NCBI GenBank assembly: GCA_910576385.1
Contig: CAJTIR010000006.1
Location: 62,001-126,000, forward strand
Direction of reading: 5' to 3'
Length of the DNA: 64,000 nucleotides
Source of the DNA: Lachnospiraceae bacterium
GTDB lineage: Bacteria; Bacillota; Clostridia; Lachnospirales; Lachnospiraceae
Positions within the stretch are counted from its first letter, which is position 1. Every line of letters begins with the position of its first letter. A program made the position numbers and the translations under genes. The notes under the pieces were generated by a model that saw nothing but the letters and a program-made list of their open reading frames with translations, was not told the origin of the DNA and did not search any database. This document shows positions 17,640 to 25,870 of this stretch, in pieces.

Positions 17640-17760
17640 TCTTGTTGTGAGGAAAGAAAGTTTTTCTATTATTGATATGGATTTATAATTAATAAAGACA
17701 TATAAAATATGCAGAAAATATTTTCTTAAATTTTTTTCACGGTAAAGAAGGAGGATAAGA

Positions 17761-19323
17761 ATGAGAGAAGGAAAGAGGTATTTATCATTGTTCCTAGCTG
17801 CGGCGATTACTGTCACAGGAGTGAATGCAGGCACAGCATTTCAGGTGAATGCGGCAAACAATGATGTAGCGTCGGTAGCAGAGTGGAGAGCGACTTCACC
17901 AGGTATTGGAAGTCCAGATGATGGTGTCAGTGGAGGTGATGGCCAGGAAAAAGCAGATAAGAAAGTCTTAAAAACAAAGATTGACCAAGCAAAAGAATTG
18001 AATCAGGCAGATTATAAACCAGAGACTTGGACGGCATTTAAGACAGCTCTGGATGCTGCAGAGGCTGTATATGCAAATGCGAATGCAACTCAGACAGATG
18101 TCAATACAGCGCTCACAAATCTGACAAATGCAATGGCTGGACTTAAGAAAGTTACTCCAGATGATGGCCAAGAAGTAGATAAGAAAGACTTAAAAGCAAA
18201 GATTAAAGAAGCAGAAGAATTAAAGCAGGCAGATTATACACCAGCAAGCTGGACAGTATTTAAGCCAGTTCTGGATGCAGCAAAGAACACAGCAGCAAAA
18301 GCAGATGCAACTCAGGCAGAAGTTAAGACAGCATTGGATGATCTGACTGCAGCTATGGGTAAACTTGTTAAGGTTGCAAATAAGACAGCATTAAAAGCAG
18401 AGATTACCAAAGCAGCAGGATTGAAGCAGGCAGATTATACATCAGCAAGCTGGACAAAACTGCAGACAGCATTGACAGCAGCTAAGAGTGCAGATGCAAA
18501 TGCGAATGCAACTCAAGCACAGGTTGATCAAGCATGTACAAGTTTGAAAACAGCGATCAACACACTTGTAAAAGTTGCAAACAAGGCAGAATTAAAGAAA
18601 TCTATTGATGCTGCTAACAAATTGAAGAAGGCAGATTATACATCATCAACTTGGAAAAAGTTTGATGCTGCATTGAAAGAGGCAAAGGCTGTATACAGTA
18701 ATGCAAATGCAACTCAGGCACAGGTTGATGCTGCAAAGAAGAAATTAGATGATGCAAAAAAAGCATTAAAGAAAAAGGTTATTAAAGTTACAAAGGTAAA
18801 AATCACGAACGGCAAGTCACTTAAGATTGCAGCAGGCAAGAACGTAGCTTTAAAAACAACAGTGGCACCAAAGAATGCATCAAATAAGAAAGTAAAATGG
18901 AGTATCTCCAAAAAAGATAAGAAATATGCAACAGTAAGCGCTAAGGGCGTGGTTACTACCAAGAAGGCAGGAAAAGGTAAAACTGTAACTGTAACAGCAA
19001 CTGCTGCTGATGGCAGCAAGAAGAAAGCAACTGTTAAGATCTCCATTATGAAGAATGCCGTTACCAAGGTTACTTTAAAGGCAAAGAGCAAGACTTTAAA
19101 AGTTGGTAAGAAAGTGACAGTAAAGGCAACTGTTAGGACAAACGGCAAGAAGGCTAACAAGAAATTGGCTTGGAAGTCCTCCAATACCAAGTATGCAACT
19201 GTCAGCAGCAAAGGTGTAGTAACTGCTAAGAAGGCAGGAAAAGGCAAGACCGTAACAATCACTGCTACAGCGACAGATGGTTCTAATAAGAAAGGAACAA
19301 TCAAGATCAAGATTAAGAAATAA
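17761..19323 (+). CDS. Secreted FIVAR-repeat and Ig-like surface protein
   Basis: A 520-residue exported protein: signal peptide (about 1-32, cleavage after VNA), a short linker, four consecutive FIVAR repeats of about 65-70 residues (about 68-345), each with an ADYxPxxW core and an NATQxxVxxA segment, then two Big_2-like Ig domains (about 345-520) rich in Lys. FIVAR modules bind carbohydrates or host ligands in other Gram-positives. No LPXTG or transmembrane anchor is present, so retention may rely on the basic C-terminus. GAAGGAGG precedes the ATG. The highly similar repeats invite copy-number change. It is placed between trmD and rplS with its own promoter and terminator. Confidence 0.85.
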   Translation: MREGKRYLSLFLAAAITVTGVNAGTAFQVNAANNDVASVAEWRATSPGIGSPDDGVSGGDGQEKADKKVLKTKIDQAKELNQADYKPETWTAFKTALDAAEAVYANANATQTDVNTALTNLTNAMAGLKKVTPDDGQEVDKKDLKAKIKEAEELKQADYTPASWTVFKPVLDAAKNTAAKADATQAEVKTALDDLTAAMGKLVKVANKTALKAEITKAAGLKQADYTSASWTKLQTALTAAKSADANANATQAQVDQACTSLKTAINTLVKVANKAELKKSIDAANKLKKADYTSSTWKKFDAALKEAKAVYSNANATQAQVDAAKKKLDDAKKALKKKVIKVTKVKITNGKSLKIAAGKNVALKTTVAPKNASNKKVKWSISKKDKKYATVSAKGVVTTKKAGKGKTVTVTATAADGSKKKATVKISIMKNAVTKVTLKAKSKTLKVGKKVTVKATVRTNGKKANKKLAWKSSNTKYATVSSKGVVTAKKAGKGKTVTITATATDGSNKKGTIKIKIKK

Positions 19324-19339
19324 GATATAAGAACGATAA

Positions 19340-19377
19340 AACAAGGTTTCGGCTATTGAGCTGAGGCCTTGTTTTTT
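19340..19377 (+). terminator. Intrinsic terminator after the FIVAR gene
   Basis: AACAAGG...GGC pairs with GCTGAGGCCTTGTT through several wobble pairs, followed by TTTTTT. Confidence 0.75.
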
Positions 19378-19383
19378 ATATAT

Positions 19384-19511
19384 TAGGATTAGGGTGTCAA
19401 AAGGTCACAGCCCTTTGATATATATTGTACCTTGCTACGAGTTTTATTTTCGTAGCAAGGTACAAACAAAATCATATAAAAGTTAACGTGTCTTTTGACA
19501 CCCTAATCCTA
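19384..19511. mobile_element. MITE-like element, family 3, 128 bp
   Basis: TAGGATTAGGGTGTCAAAAG at the left end is matched exactly by the inverted CTTTTGACACCCTAATCCTA at the right end. Between them is a second perfect stem (TTGTACCTTGCTACGA / TCGTAGCAAGGTACAA). There is no coding capacity. The inner GTGTCAAAAGGTC resembles GTGCCAAAAGGTC in the family-1 element at 807-1020. The right end abuts a gene remnant that starts immediately after it. Confidence 0.75.
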
Positions 19512-19929
19512 TAAGGGAAAAACCTTGAAGGTGAACAAAGATTATAAAGTAAACTATGGCAGCTATAAGAAGGTTGGGCCAGCTAAAGTAAAGATTACTG
19601 GTATTGGCAATTATACTGGAACTAAGACTGTAAGTTATAATATTCTCACCAAGAAGAATAAGATCACAAAGCTGACAAATGGCAAGGGAAAGAAGCTGAC
19701 CGTAAAATTCAGCAAGGCGACCGGAGCCAAAGGATATGAAGTTTCATATGCTACTGCTAAAAACTTCAAGAAAGCAAAGAAGAAGACTACCACGAAGACC
19801 AGCTTGACACTGACAAAACTGAAAAAAGGCAAGACCTATTATGTAAGAGTGCGTTCTTACATCAAGGTTGGCAAGAAAAAAGTTTACAGTGCTTACAGTC
19901 CAGTAATGAAGAAAAAAATAACGAAATAA
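19512..19929 (+). pseudogene. Secreted-protein C-terminal remnant cut by the MITE
   Basis: The frame opens at the right end of the family-3 element and encodes GKTLKVNKDYKVNYGS, KVKITGIGNYTGTKTVSYNI and a Lys-rich FnIII-like end (KGKTYYVRVRSYIKVGKKK). The first part is the common repeat preceding FnIII ends in clostridial surface proteins. There is no ribosome-binding site or ATG. The missing 5' part of the gene is not upstream, since the FIVAR gene has its own stop and terminator. A decayed gene is the best reading; it could serve as a donor for recombination with its paralogues. Confidence 0.65.
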
Positions 19930-19932
19930 ACC

Positions 19933-19977
19933 TTGAGAGAGGCCAGAATCAGCAGAGATTGATTCTGGCCTCTCAAT
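19933..19977 (+). terminator. Strong hairpin terminator
   Basis: GAGAGGCCAGAATCA pairs perfectly with TGATTCTGGCCTCTC, followed by AATTTAT. It lies directly after the remnant. Confidence 0.7.
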
Positions 19978-20090
19978 TTATGGATAGGATGATCCGTTTT
20001 TAATAAATAATGTACAAATAGAGGATTTGTATGTTATACTGATATAACTACATGAAAAAGAGAAATGTTAGGAAGGAGATGGAGAGATTT

Positions 20091-21965
20091 ATGAGAAGAT
20101 CATTTTTAAAATGTTTATCAATGTTAATGTTTGTTCTGATATTACCATTGATGGGATTGATTTCAACTATCAAGGTGCAAGCTGTGGAGAGTCAGTCGGG
20201 ATTTGCCAATCCTGAATATTCATTTACCACTATAGATGATTCGGCTGTTTCTACTATATCCAAAGGACAGGTAACAGTAATTGTCTTTGGAAGTCTAACC
20301 TGTGGCAATACTCAGGCCACAACCAAGAGTATTTCTGGCAGCAGTTGGGTGAGTAGTTCAGATATCAGAGTGATTTTTGCAGATTGGACGAATAAGCCCA
20401 AGGCTGAGGTGAGTGCATTTGCAAAAACTTATGGATGTGATAGTATCACATTTTGTTATGATGAAAGTACTCAGAAAGCAATCTATCATGCGATGTGGGC
20501 ATATTATGGGCTGTTTCATGACCCGTCTGCTGGGGGAACATTGCCCTTTACAGTGTTGATTGATAAAAACAATCAAGTGCGTCAGGTGCTCACAGGTAAT
20601 CAATCTGCTAATTCGATTATGTCAGAGATTGAGAAATTTGAAGATGTGGATTATGAAAAACCTGCCCCCAGTCCAAGTTTAGATATCAAAGGCACAGAGA
20701 ATTATGATTATGTAAATCAGGTGCTGGAGTTAGTGAATCAGACGCGTGCAGCCAAGGGAGTTTCACCCTTAAAATTAGACCAACAATTAGTGGAGTCTGC
20801 GATGCAGCGTGCAGCAGAGATTTCTATGTATTACAGTCATACCAGACCAGATGGGAGTCAATGTTTTACGATCTCTGACAGAGGAACGAAAAAGGCAGAA
20901 AATATTGCAATAGGTCAGTCTTCTCCTCAGCATGTAATGGATAGCTGGAACAATTCATCAGGGCATTATGCCAATATTATGGATGCGGATCTAACCAGTA
21001 TCGGGATTGGCTGTTTTGTAGACCGTAAAGGAATTTGCCATTGGGTACAGTTCTTTGATAATGCTGCGGCAGCAGAGCCTTCCATATCAGGAACAAAGGA
21101 GGTTTCACGATCAATCACGATCCAGAAATCCTGGCTGCATCTTAAGACCCAGGAAAAGCAGGAATTTTCTTGTAAAGATATCAATCGTACTTTGAAAATG
21201 GATATTTTCCATACAAATCAGGAATTTACATCCAGCAATCCAGAGCTTCTGTTATCCAGTTTTACCTTTAAGAGTGATAAGGAATCGGTAGCCCAGGTGC
21301 AGGAGGATGGAACGATTCTCTTGAAAGGACCAGGAAAAGCAATGATTACAGCTTCCTTGAAATCAGATGCTTCCATCTCAGTTTGTCAGACTATTTCTGT
21401 GAGTCAGCATAATTATACAGATAAGGTGATTGCGCCCACACAGACAAATAAGGGATATACACTGCATACTTGTGCTTCATGCGGCAGCCGCTATAAAGAT
21501 TCCTATGTACCCAGACTGGAAAAGCCAGTTCCTGTGAAAAATAAAGTTTACAAGGTTGGAAAGTTTCAATACAAAGTAACAAAATCTGCGAAAAAAGGCG
21601 GTACAGTGGAACTGAAGGCGCCTGTAAATAAGAAATTGACATCTGTGAGTATCGATTCCACTGTTAAAATTGATGGCTATACCTTTAAGATAAGCGGTAT
21701 CGCTAAGAATGCTTTTAAGGGTAATAGTAAGTTAGAAAAGGTCACGGTTGGAGCCAATGTGACAAAGATTGGAGCGAATGCTTTTTCAGATTGTAAAAAG
21801 CTGAAAAAAATAACTATAAAATCAAAGAAGCTTCAGAGTGTAGGTAAAAATGCTCTGAAGAATATTTATAAGAAAGCTGTCATCAGTGTGCCAAAAGAGA
21901 AAAAGAAAGCATACAAGAAATTATTTAATGGAAAAGGACAGAAGAAAACGGTCATAATAAAATAA
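20091..21965 (+). CDS. Secreted protein: thioredoxin-like, CAP, Ig-like and BspA-type LRR domains
   Basis: The 624-residue exported protein starts MRRSFLKCLSMLMFVLILPL, a signal peptide. A thioredoxin-fold-like segment follows (about 40-190; VIVFGSLTCGNTQ keeps only one Cys, so it is probably not redox active). Next is a CAP/SCP domain (about 205-323, with NQTRAAKGVSPL, SHTRPDG, AENIAIG, GHYANIMD), an Ig-like stretch, the small HTCASCGSRYKDSYVP motif, and a C-terminal BspA-type leucine-rich repeat. CAP domains in bacteria are linked to surface binding or peptidoglycan contexts; the exact role is unknown. AGGAAGGAG is 11-12 bp before the ATG at 20091; two earlier in-frame ATGs fit the site poorly. 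Confidence 0.8.
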   Translation: MRRSFLKCLSMLMFVLILPLMGLISTIKVQAVESQSGFANPEYSFTTIDDSAVSTISKGQVTVIVFGSLTCGNTQATTKSISGSSWVSSSDIRVIFADWTNKPKAEVSAFAKTYGCDSITFCYDESTQKAIYHAMWAYYGLFHDPSAGGTLPFTVLIDKNNQVRQVLTGNQSANSIMSEIEKFEDVDYEKPAPSPSLDIKGTENYDYVNQVLELVNQTRAAKGVSPLKLDQQLVESAMQRAAEISMYYSHTRPDGSQCFTISDRGTKKAENIAIGQSSPQHVMDSWNNSSGHYANIMDADLTSIGIGCFVDRKGICHWVQFFDNAAAAEPSISGTKEVSRSITIQKSWLHLKTQEKQEFSCKDINRTLKMDIFHTNQEFTSSNPELLLSSFTFKSDKESVAQVQEDGTILLKGPGKAMITASLKSDASISVCQTISVSQHNYTDKVIAPTQTNKGYTLHTCASCGSRYKDSYVPRLEKPVPVKNKVYKVGKFQYKVTKSAKKGGTVELKAPVNKKLTSVSIDSTVKIDGYTFKISGIAKNAFKGNSKLEKVTVGANVTKIGANAFSDCKKLKKITIKSKKLQSVGKNALKNIYKKAVISVPKEKKKAYKKLFNGKGQKKTVIIK

Positions 21966-22029
21966 ACTTGAAGTTCTATTTTTTTAAATTACTTGCTTTT
22001 TTGGTTATTTTATGGTAGAATCCTATTTT

Positions 22030-22102
22030 GTGAGACAAGAAAATGATGGTCCTCTGTTACGAAAGGTATTAAGAACATCTAATCAAATCAGGAGGTAATA
22101 GG
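22030..22102 (+). promoter_or_regulatory. Probable ribosomal-protein leader of rplS
   Basis: The 73 nt before rplS contain GATGGTCCTCTGTTACGAAA, then GGTATTAAGAACATC, in which GATG and CATC can close a stem around a conserved-looking internal region. A possible TTGCTT and TAGAAT pair lies just upstream (about 21990-22022). L19 leader RNAs that autoregulate rplS are known in low-GC Gram-positives. The match here is by position and general form only. Confidence 0.35.
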
Positions 22103-22456
22103 ATGAACGCAGCAGATATTATCAAAGGCATTGAGCAGGAACAGTTAAAGGAAAAGGTTGACGAGTTTCATGTAGGCGATACCGTGAAGGTATATGGTAA
22201 GATTAAAGAGGGAAACCGTGAGAGAATTCAGGTTTTTGAAGGCATTGTATTAAAGAGACAGGGTGGAAGCAACCGAGAGACTTTCACAGTAAGAAAATTT
22301 TCTAACGGTGTTGGTGTAGAGAAGACCTGGCCGTTGCATTCTCCTAACGTAGAGAAGATTGAAGTGGTTCGTCGCGGTAAAGTAAGACGTGCAAAACTGA
22401 ACTATTTGAGAGACCGTGTAGGAAAGAGAGCAAAGGTAAAAGAATTAGTGAGATAA
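22103..22456 (+). CDS. rplS: 50S ribosomal protein L19
   Basis: L19 lies at the 30S-50S interface. The 117-residue product has [39 protein letters not shown] and [20 protein letters not shown], all family signatures, and a basic C-terminus. CAGGAGG precedes the ATG. It is followed by a strong terminator. Confidence 0.97.
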   Translation: MNAADIIKGIEQEQLKEKVDEFHVGDTVKVYGKIKEGNRERIQVFEGIVLKRQGGSNRETFTVRKFSNGVGVEKTWPLHSPNVEKIEVVRRGKVRRAKLNYLRDRVGKRAKVKELVR

Positions 22457-22463
22457 TTCACGG

Positions 22464-22496
22464 AAGGGACAAGTACAATTGTAGTTGTCCCTTTTT
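22464..22496 (+). terminator. Intrinsic terminator after rplS
   Basis: AAGGGACAA pairs with TTGTCCCT, followed by TTTTT. Confidence 0.9.
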
Positions 22497-22535
22497 ATCA
22501 TATAGGAAATTTCTTCGGATTTCCTATATGATAAA
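22494..22535. repeat. Perfect 17-bp-arm hairpin after rplS terminator
   Basis: TTTATCATATAGGAAAT (22494-22510) and ATTTCCTATATGATAAA (22519-22535) are exact inverses around an 8-nt loop. It overlaps the T tract of the rplS terminator. CATATAGGA recurs just before the lepB ribosome-binding site. Confidence 0.7.
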
Positions 22536-22539
22536 AAAT

Positions 22540-22660
22540 TTATGCGCACTCGCACAACAGGAAAATATTGCTTCGCAATTGTGCTCGGCGCGTCAAAGTG
22601 TGCAATCCCCTCATGAGTCAGGGATTAGGGTAGTTAAAGTGGGCTTGCCCACTTGGTCTC
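22540..22660. other. Cluster of small hairpins before lepB
   Basis: Four further stems follow in about 120 bp: GCGC..GCACAA with TTGTGC..GCGC; ATTGC-TTC-GCAAT inside it; AATCCC with GGGATT; and AAGTGGGCTTGCCCACTT (about 22637-22654). There is no coding potential. It may be a small repeat element or a structured leader for lepB. Confidence 0.4.
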
Positions 22661-22676
22661 ATATAGGAGTAACAGG

Positions 22677-23261
22677 ATGAAAAGAGGAACATCGGGGCTA
22701 AGTTTCTATAATAGAAAGAAAAAAATAAATACAGGACTATTGAGGGAGATCGCGATTTGGACATCAGAGATATTTTTGACGATTGCTGCGGTGGTAATTT
22801 TGGTGTCTTTTTTTGGATTCCGTGTATCGGTAGTCGGCCCTTCTATGTCTCCCACATTGGAAAATGGGGAGAAGATATTAGTCAACCGTTTTATATACAA
22901 ATTATTTGATCCCAAGCAGAATGATCTGGTGGTCTTTCTGCCGAATGGCAATGAGAAATCACATTATTATATCAAACGTGTAATTGGTGTGCCAGGGGAT
23001 ACAGTGCAAATTAAGGATGGCGCTGTCTATGTCAATGGGGAAGCCTTAGTGGAACAGGTCAATGTCTCTGCGATAGAAAATGCTCTGTTGGCGGAAGAGG
23101 AAATTACCGTGGGTGAAGATGAGTATTTTTTGTTAGGGGATAACCGTAATAACAGTGAGGACAGCCGCTATGCCAGTATTGGCAATGTAAAGAAGGAACA
23201 TATAGTGGGGAAACCGTGGTTAATTATATCTCCCTTTGATAGAGTCGGTTTCTTAAAATAA
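22677..23261 (+). CDS. lepB: Type I signal peptidase (first copy)
   Basis: This membrane serine-lysine protease removes signal peptides from exported proteins. The 194-residue protein has one N-terminal transmembrane helix (about 25-47), GPSMSPT with catalytic Ser56, YYIKRVIG with catalytic Lys100, and the C-terminal box GDNRNNSEDSR. The ATG at 22677 follows AGGAGTAACAGG. It is one of two copies flanking rbgA. The abundant secreted proteins of this genome explain the need for export peptidases; specialised substrates for either copy cannot be read from sequence. Confidence 0.93.
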   Translation: MKRGTSGLSFYNRKKKINTGLLREIAIWTSEIFLTIAAVVILVSFFGFRVSVVGPSMSPTLENGEKILVNRFIYKLFDPKQNDLVVFLPNGNEKSHYYIKRVIGVPGDTVQIKDGAVYVNGEALVEQVNVSAIENALLAEEEITVGEDEYFLLGDNRNNSEDSRYASIGNVKKEHIVGKPWLIISPFDRVGFLK

Positions 23262-23323
23262 TGTGGCTGCAAAGCCCTTGTTGGGGCTAGACAGTGAGAA
23301 CAGCCAGGAATCAGGAGGTAAAA

Positions 23324-24187
23324 ATGCATTTTCAATGGTATCCAGGACATATGACGAAGGCCAAGCGTCAGATGCAGGAAGATATAAAGCTGATTGATCT
23401 AGTCATTGAGCTGGTGGACGCCCGTATTCCTTTGAGCAGCCGTAATCCTGATATTGACGAATTGGGTAAGCACAAGGCAAGGCTGATCTTGATGAATAAG
23501 GCAGATCTGGCCAGTGAGGAGCAGACAAAGGCATGGATGGCGTATTTTCAGGAAAAAGGATATTATGTTGTAAAGCTGGATTCCAGGAGTAGGGCAGGCA
23601 TGAAAAGTATCAGTGATGTGATTATGGAGGCTTGCAAGGATAAGATTGAACGTGACCGCAGGCGTGGCATTAAGAACCGGCCAGTGCGGGCGATGGTGGT
23701 AGGGATCCCCAATGTGGGCAAATCTACATTTATCAATACCTATGCTGGCAGAGCATGTGCCAAGACAGGAAATAAACCAGGCGTTACCAAAGGAAAGCAG
23801 TGGATTCGTCTCAACAAAAATGTGGAATTGTTGGACACACCGGGGATTTTATGGCCAAAATTTGAAGATCAAAGAGTGGGCCTGTATTTGGCGTTGATTG
23901 GCTCTATTAAGGATGAAATTTTAAATACGGACGAGCTGTCTTTGGAATTGATTAAGATTTTACAGAAAAATTATCCAGGAGTGCTAAAAGAACGATATCA
24001 GGCCATAGAGAGTGAGGTTCCAGCAGAAATCCTCATTCAGATTGCCAGAAATCGTAATTGTGTAAAAAAGGGAAATGAGTTGGATTACAGCAAAGCAGCT
24101 TCTTTGATACTTGAGGAATTTAGAAGCGGCAAGTTGGGAAAAATCACACTTGAATGTTTGGACATGGAAATATTTGCAAAACAATAG
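23324..24187 (+). CDS. rbgA: Ribosome biogenesis GTPase RbgA (YlqF)
   Basis: RbgA is a circularly permuted GTPase for late 50S assembly. The 287-residue protein begins MHFQWYPGHMTKAKRQM (family start) with the permuted motif order NKADL (G4) before GIPNVGKST (G1) and DTPGILWP (G3), then the C-terminal RNA-binding helices. CAGGAGG lies 7-8 bp before the ATG at 23324. The order rplS...rbgA...rnhB matches B. subtilis, with two lepB copies inserted. Confidence 0.95.
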   Translation: MHFQWYPGHMTKAKRQMQEDIKLIDLVIELVDARIPLSSRNPDIDELGKHKARLILMNKADLASEEQTKAWMAYFQEKGYYVVKLDSRSRAGMKSISDVIMEACKDKIERDRRRGIKNRPVRAMVVGIPNVGKSTFINTYAGRACAKTGNKPGVTKGKQWIRLNKNVELLDTPGILWPKFEDQRVGLYLALIGSIKDEILNTDELSLELIKILQKNYPGVLKERYQAIESEVPAEILIQIARNRNCVKKGNELDYSKAASLILEEFRSGKLGKITLECLDMEIFAKQ

Positions 24188-24239
24188 AAAATAGGCTTGC
24201 AGGGAAGTATAAAAAGAGCTAGAATAAGAGATGAATTTG

Positions 24240-24400
24240 TAATTATTCTGAACCCTATAAGAGTGGAAAATTAGGATCTTCAAATTTATTTGAAAGAACC
24301 TGAATTTTCATTTTTATGAGAGCAATAATTCCAAAAATCACAGACGGAAGTTTCTTTCGAGGTGTGCGGCAGTCCTTCTAGTTTGGGTTCTGAATAGTTA
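24240..24400. repeat. Family-2 MITE-like element, copy B
   Basis: The 161-bp element starts TAATTATTCTGAACCC and ends GGGTTCTGAATAGTTA, nearly perfect inverted termini. TAGGATCTTCAAATTTATTT near the left end matches copies A and C. A longer unique middle distinguishes this copy. It fills the rbgA-lepB spacer and has no coding potential. Confidence 0.7.
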
Positions 24401-24432
24401 TAAGAAATTAGGGAAACAGGGATGGTCAGGAT

Positions 24433-25014
24433 ATGGAGAATCGTCAGGATGAGAACAAGAATCTTTCAGAAGGAAAATCAAGTGTAATGCGGGAAACCAT
24501 TAGTTTTATCTTGTATATCGCAATTGTATTTTTGCTGACTTATCTGGTGATCCATTATGTGGGGCAGCGCACACAGGTAAGCGGAACTTCTATGGAATAT
24601 ACATTAAGTGATGGGGATAATCTGATTGTGGATAAGATTTCCTATCGTTTCCATAAGCCAGAGCGCTATGATATTATTGTTTTTCCATTTCAGTATGAGG
24701 AGAATACTTATTATATAAAGCGAATTATCGGTCTCCCAGGAGAGAAGATACAGATTAGCGAGGATGGAGCTATTTATATTGACGGCAAAGTGTTAGAAGA
24801 GTCTTATGGGCGAGAGATTATAGAAGATCCAGGACAGGCAGAGGAGCCGATTGTGCTGGATGAAGATGAATATTTTGTGCTCGGAGATAACCGTAATGCG
24901 AGTTCAGACAGCCGGGATCCCAGCGTTGGAGTGATTCATGAAGAGGACATTATTGGCAGAGCATGGCTGCGGATTTATCCGTTTGACAAGATGGGTTTTA
25001 TCCGGCATAAATAA
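24433..25014 (+). CDS. lepB: Type I signal peptidase (second copy)
   Basis: The 193-residue paralogue of the gene at 22677 has an N-terminal transmembrane segment (about 22-43), SGTSMEYTL with catalytic Ser53, YYIKRIIG with Lys96, and GDNRNASSDSRDPS. It differs widely in sequence from the first copy, so the two are old paralogues, not a recent duplication. It precedes rnhB by 25 bp and is probably co-transcribed with it. Confidence 0.92.
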   Translation: MENRQDENKNLSEGKSSVMRETISFILYIAIVFLLTYLVIHYVGQRTQVSGTSMEYTLSDGDNLIVDKISYRFHKPERYDIIVFPFQYEENTYYIKRIIGLPGEKIQISEDGAIYIDGKVLEESYGREIIEDPGQAEEPIVLDEDEYFVLGDNRNASSDSRDPSVGVIHEEDIIGRAWLRIYPFDKMGFIRHK

Positions 25015-25039
25015 TTAAGCTACAATAGGAGAAATTTCA

Positions 25040-25804
25040 GTGAGTGAGATAAAAAAAATTGCAGGGATTAAAGAAGAGTTACAGGCAGCAGAGGAAGGTA
25101 TGCTGCCTGCTTTTATTTTAAAGTACGAGGCAGATCAGCGCGCAGGGGTACAAAAGCTTGTGATGCAGGCAAAAAAATGTCTGCAGGCGTTGCAGCAGGA
25201 ATGCCAGAGAATTGAGCGTTTAAAGGTTTATGAAAAACAATATGAGAACAAAGGATATGTCTGCGGGATTGATGAAGCGGGCAGGGGGCCGCTGGCTGGC
25301 CCTGTAGTGGCAGGGGCTGTGATATTGCCGAAGGACTGTAATATTTTATATATCAATGACTCCAAGAAACTGAGTGCAGCAAAGCGAGAGGAGCTCTATG
25401 GAGTGATTATGGAACAGGCAGTTGCGGTGGGAGTTGGTATTGTTGGCCCAGCGAGAATTGATGAGATCAATATTTTACAGGCAACTTATGAGGCAATGCG
25501 TCAGGCGATTCAGAATCTGTCCGTGACGCCCGATATATTATTAAATGATGCGGTGACAATTCCGCGGGTGACAATTCCGCAGGTGCCGATTATCAAGGGA
25601 GATGCCAAGAGTATTTCCATCGGTGCAGCAAGTATTATCGCCAAAGTGACTAGAGATCGGATGATGATAGAGTACGACAAGGTGATGCCAGAATATGGGT
25701 TTGCCAAGAATAAAGGCTATGGTTCAAAAGCCCATATGGAAGCTGTTCGGGAACATGGCGCCTCTTTGATTCATCGGCAGAGCTTTATTAAAAATATCCA
25801 TTAA
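25040..25804 (+). CDS. rnhB: Ribonuclease HII
   Basis: RNase HII cuts RNA in RNA-DNA hybrids and single ribonucleotides in DNA. The 254-residue protein has GIDEAGRGPLAGPVVAGAV (catalytic Asp-Glu), NDSKKLS, and a downstream catalytic Asp region (ILLNDAVTIP / KGDAKSISIGAASIIAKVTRDR). The start is GTG at 25040 with TAGGAG 9 bp upstream. About 65 extra N-terminal residues before the catalytic domain are common in Firmicute RNase HII. Confidence 0.94.
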   Translation: MSEIKKIAGIKEELQAAEEGMLPAFILKYEADQRAGVQKLVMQAKKCLQALQQECQRIERLKVYEKQYENKGYVCGIDEAGRGPLAGPVVAGAVILPKDCNILYINDSKKLSAAKREELYGVIMEQAVAVGVGIVGPARIDEINILQATYEAMRQAIQNLSVTPDILLNDAVTIPRVTIPQVPIIKGDAKSISIGAASIIAKVTRDRMMIEYDKVMPEYGFAKNKGYGSKAHMEAVREHGASLIHRQSFIKNIH

Positions 25805-25870
25805 GGCAAGAAATTGGCATAGCGCCTTGTTTTGCCTGAAATGAGAACAGATAGAAAGGCAGGGAAAACA

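Noticed and set aside
18714-19310. 198-codon open frame on the minus strand opposite the FIVAR/Ig gene
   Set aside because: It mirrors the biased Lys/Ala/Thr codons of the real gene, has no ribosome-binding site and encodes a hydrophobic low-complexity sequence.
21959-21990. Fourth full copy of the family-2 repeat after the CAP-protein gene
   Set aside because: Only AAATAAACTTGAAG matches the interior of copy C; no terminal repeats are present, so chance or a tiny relic is as likely.
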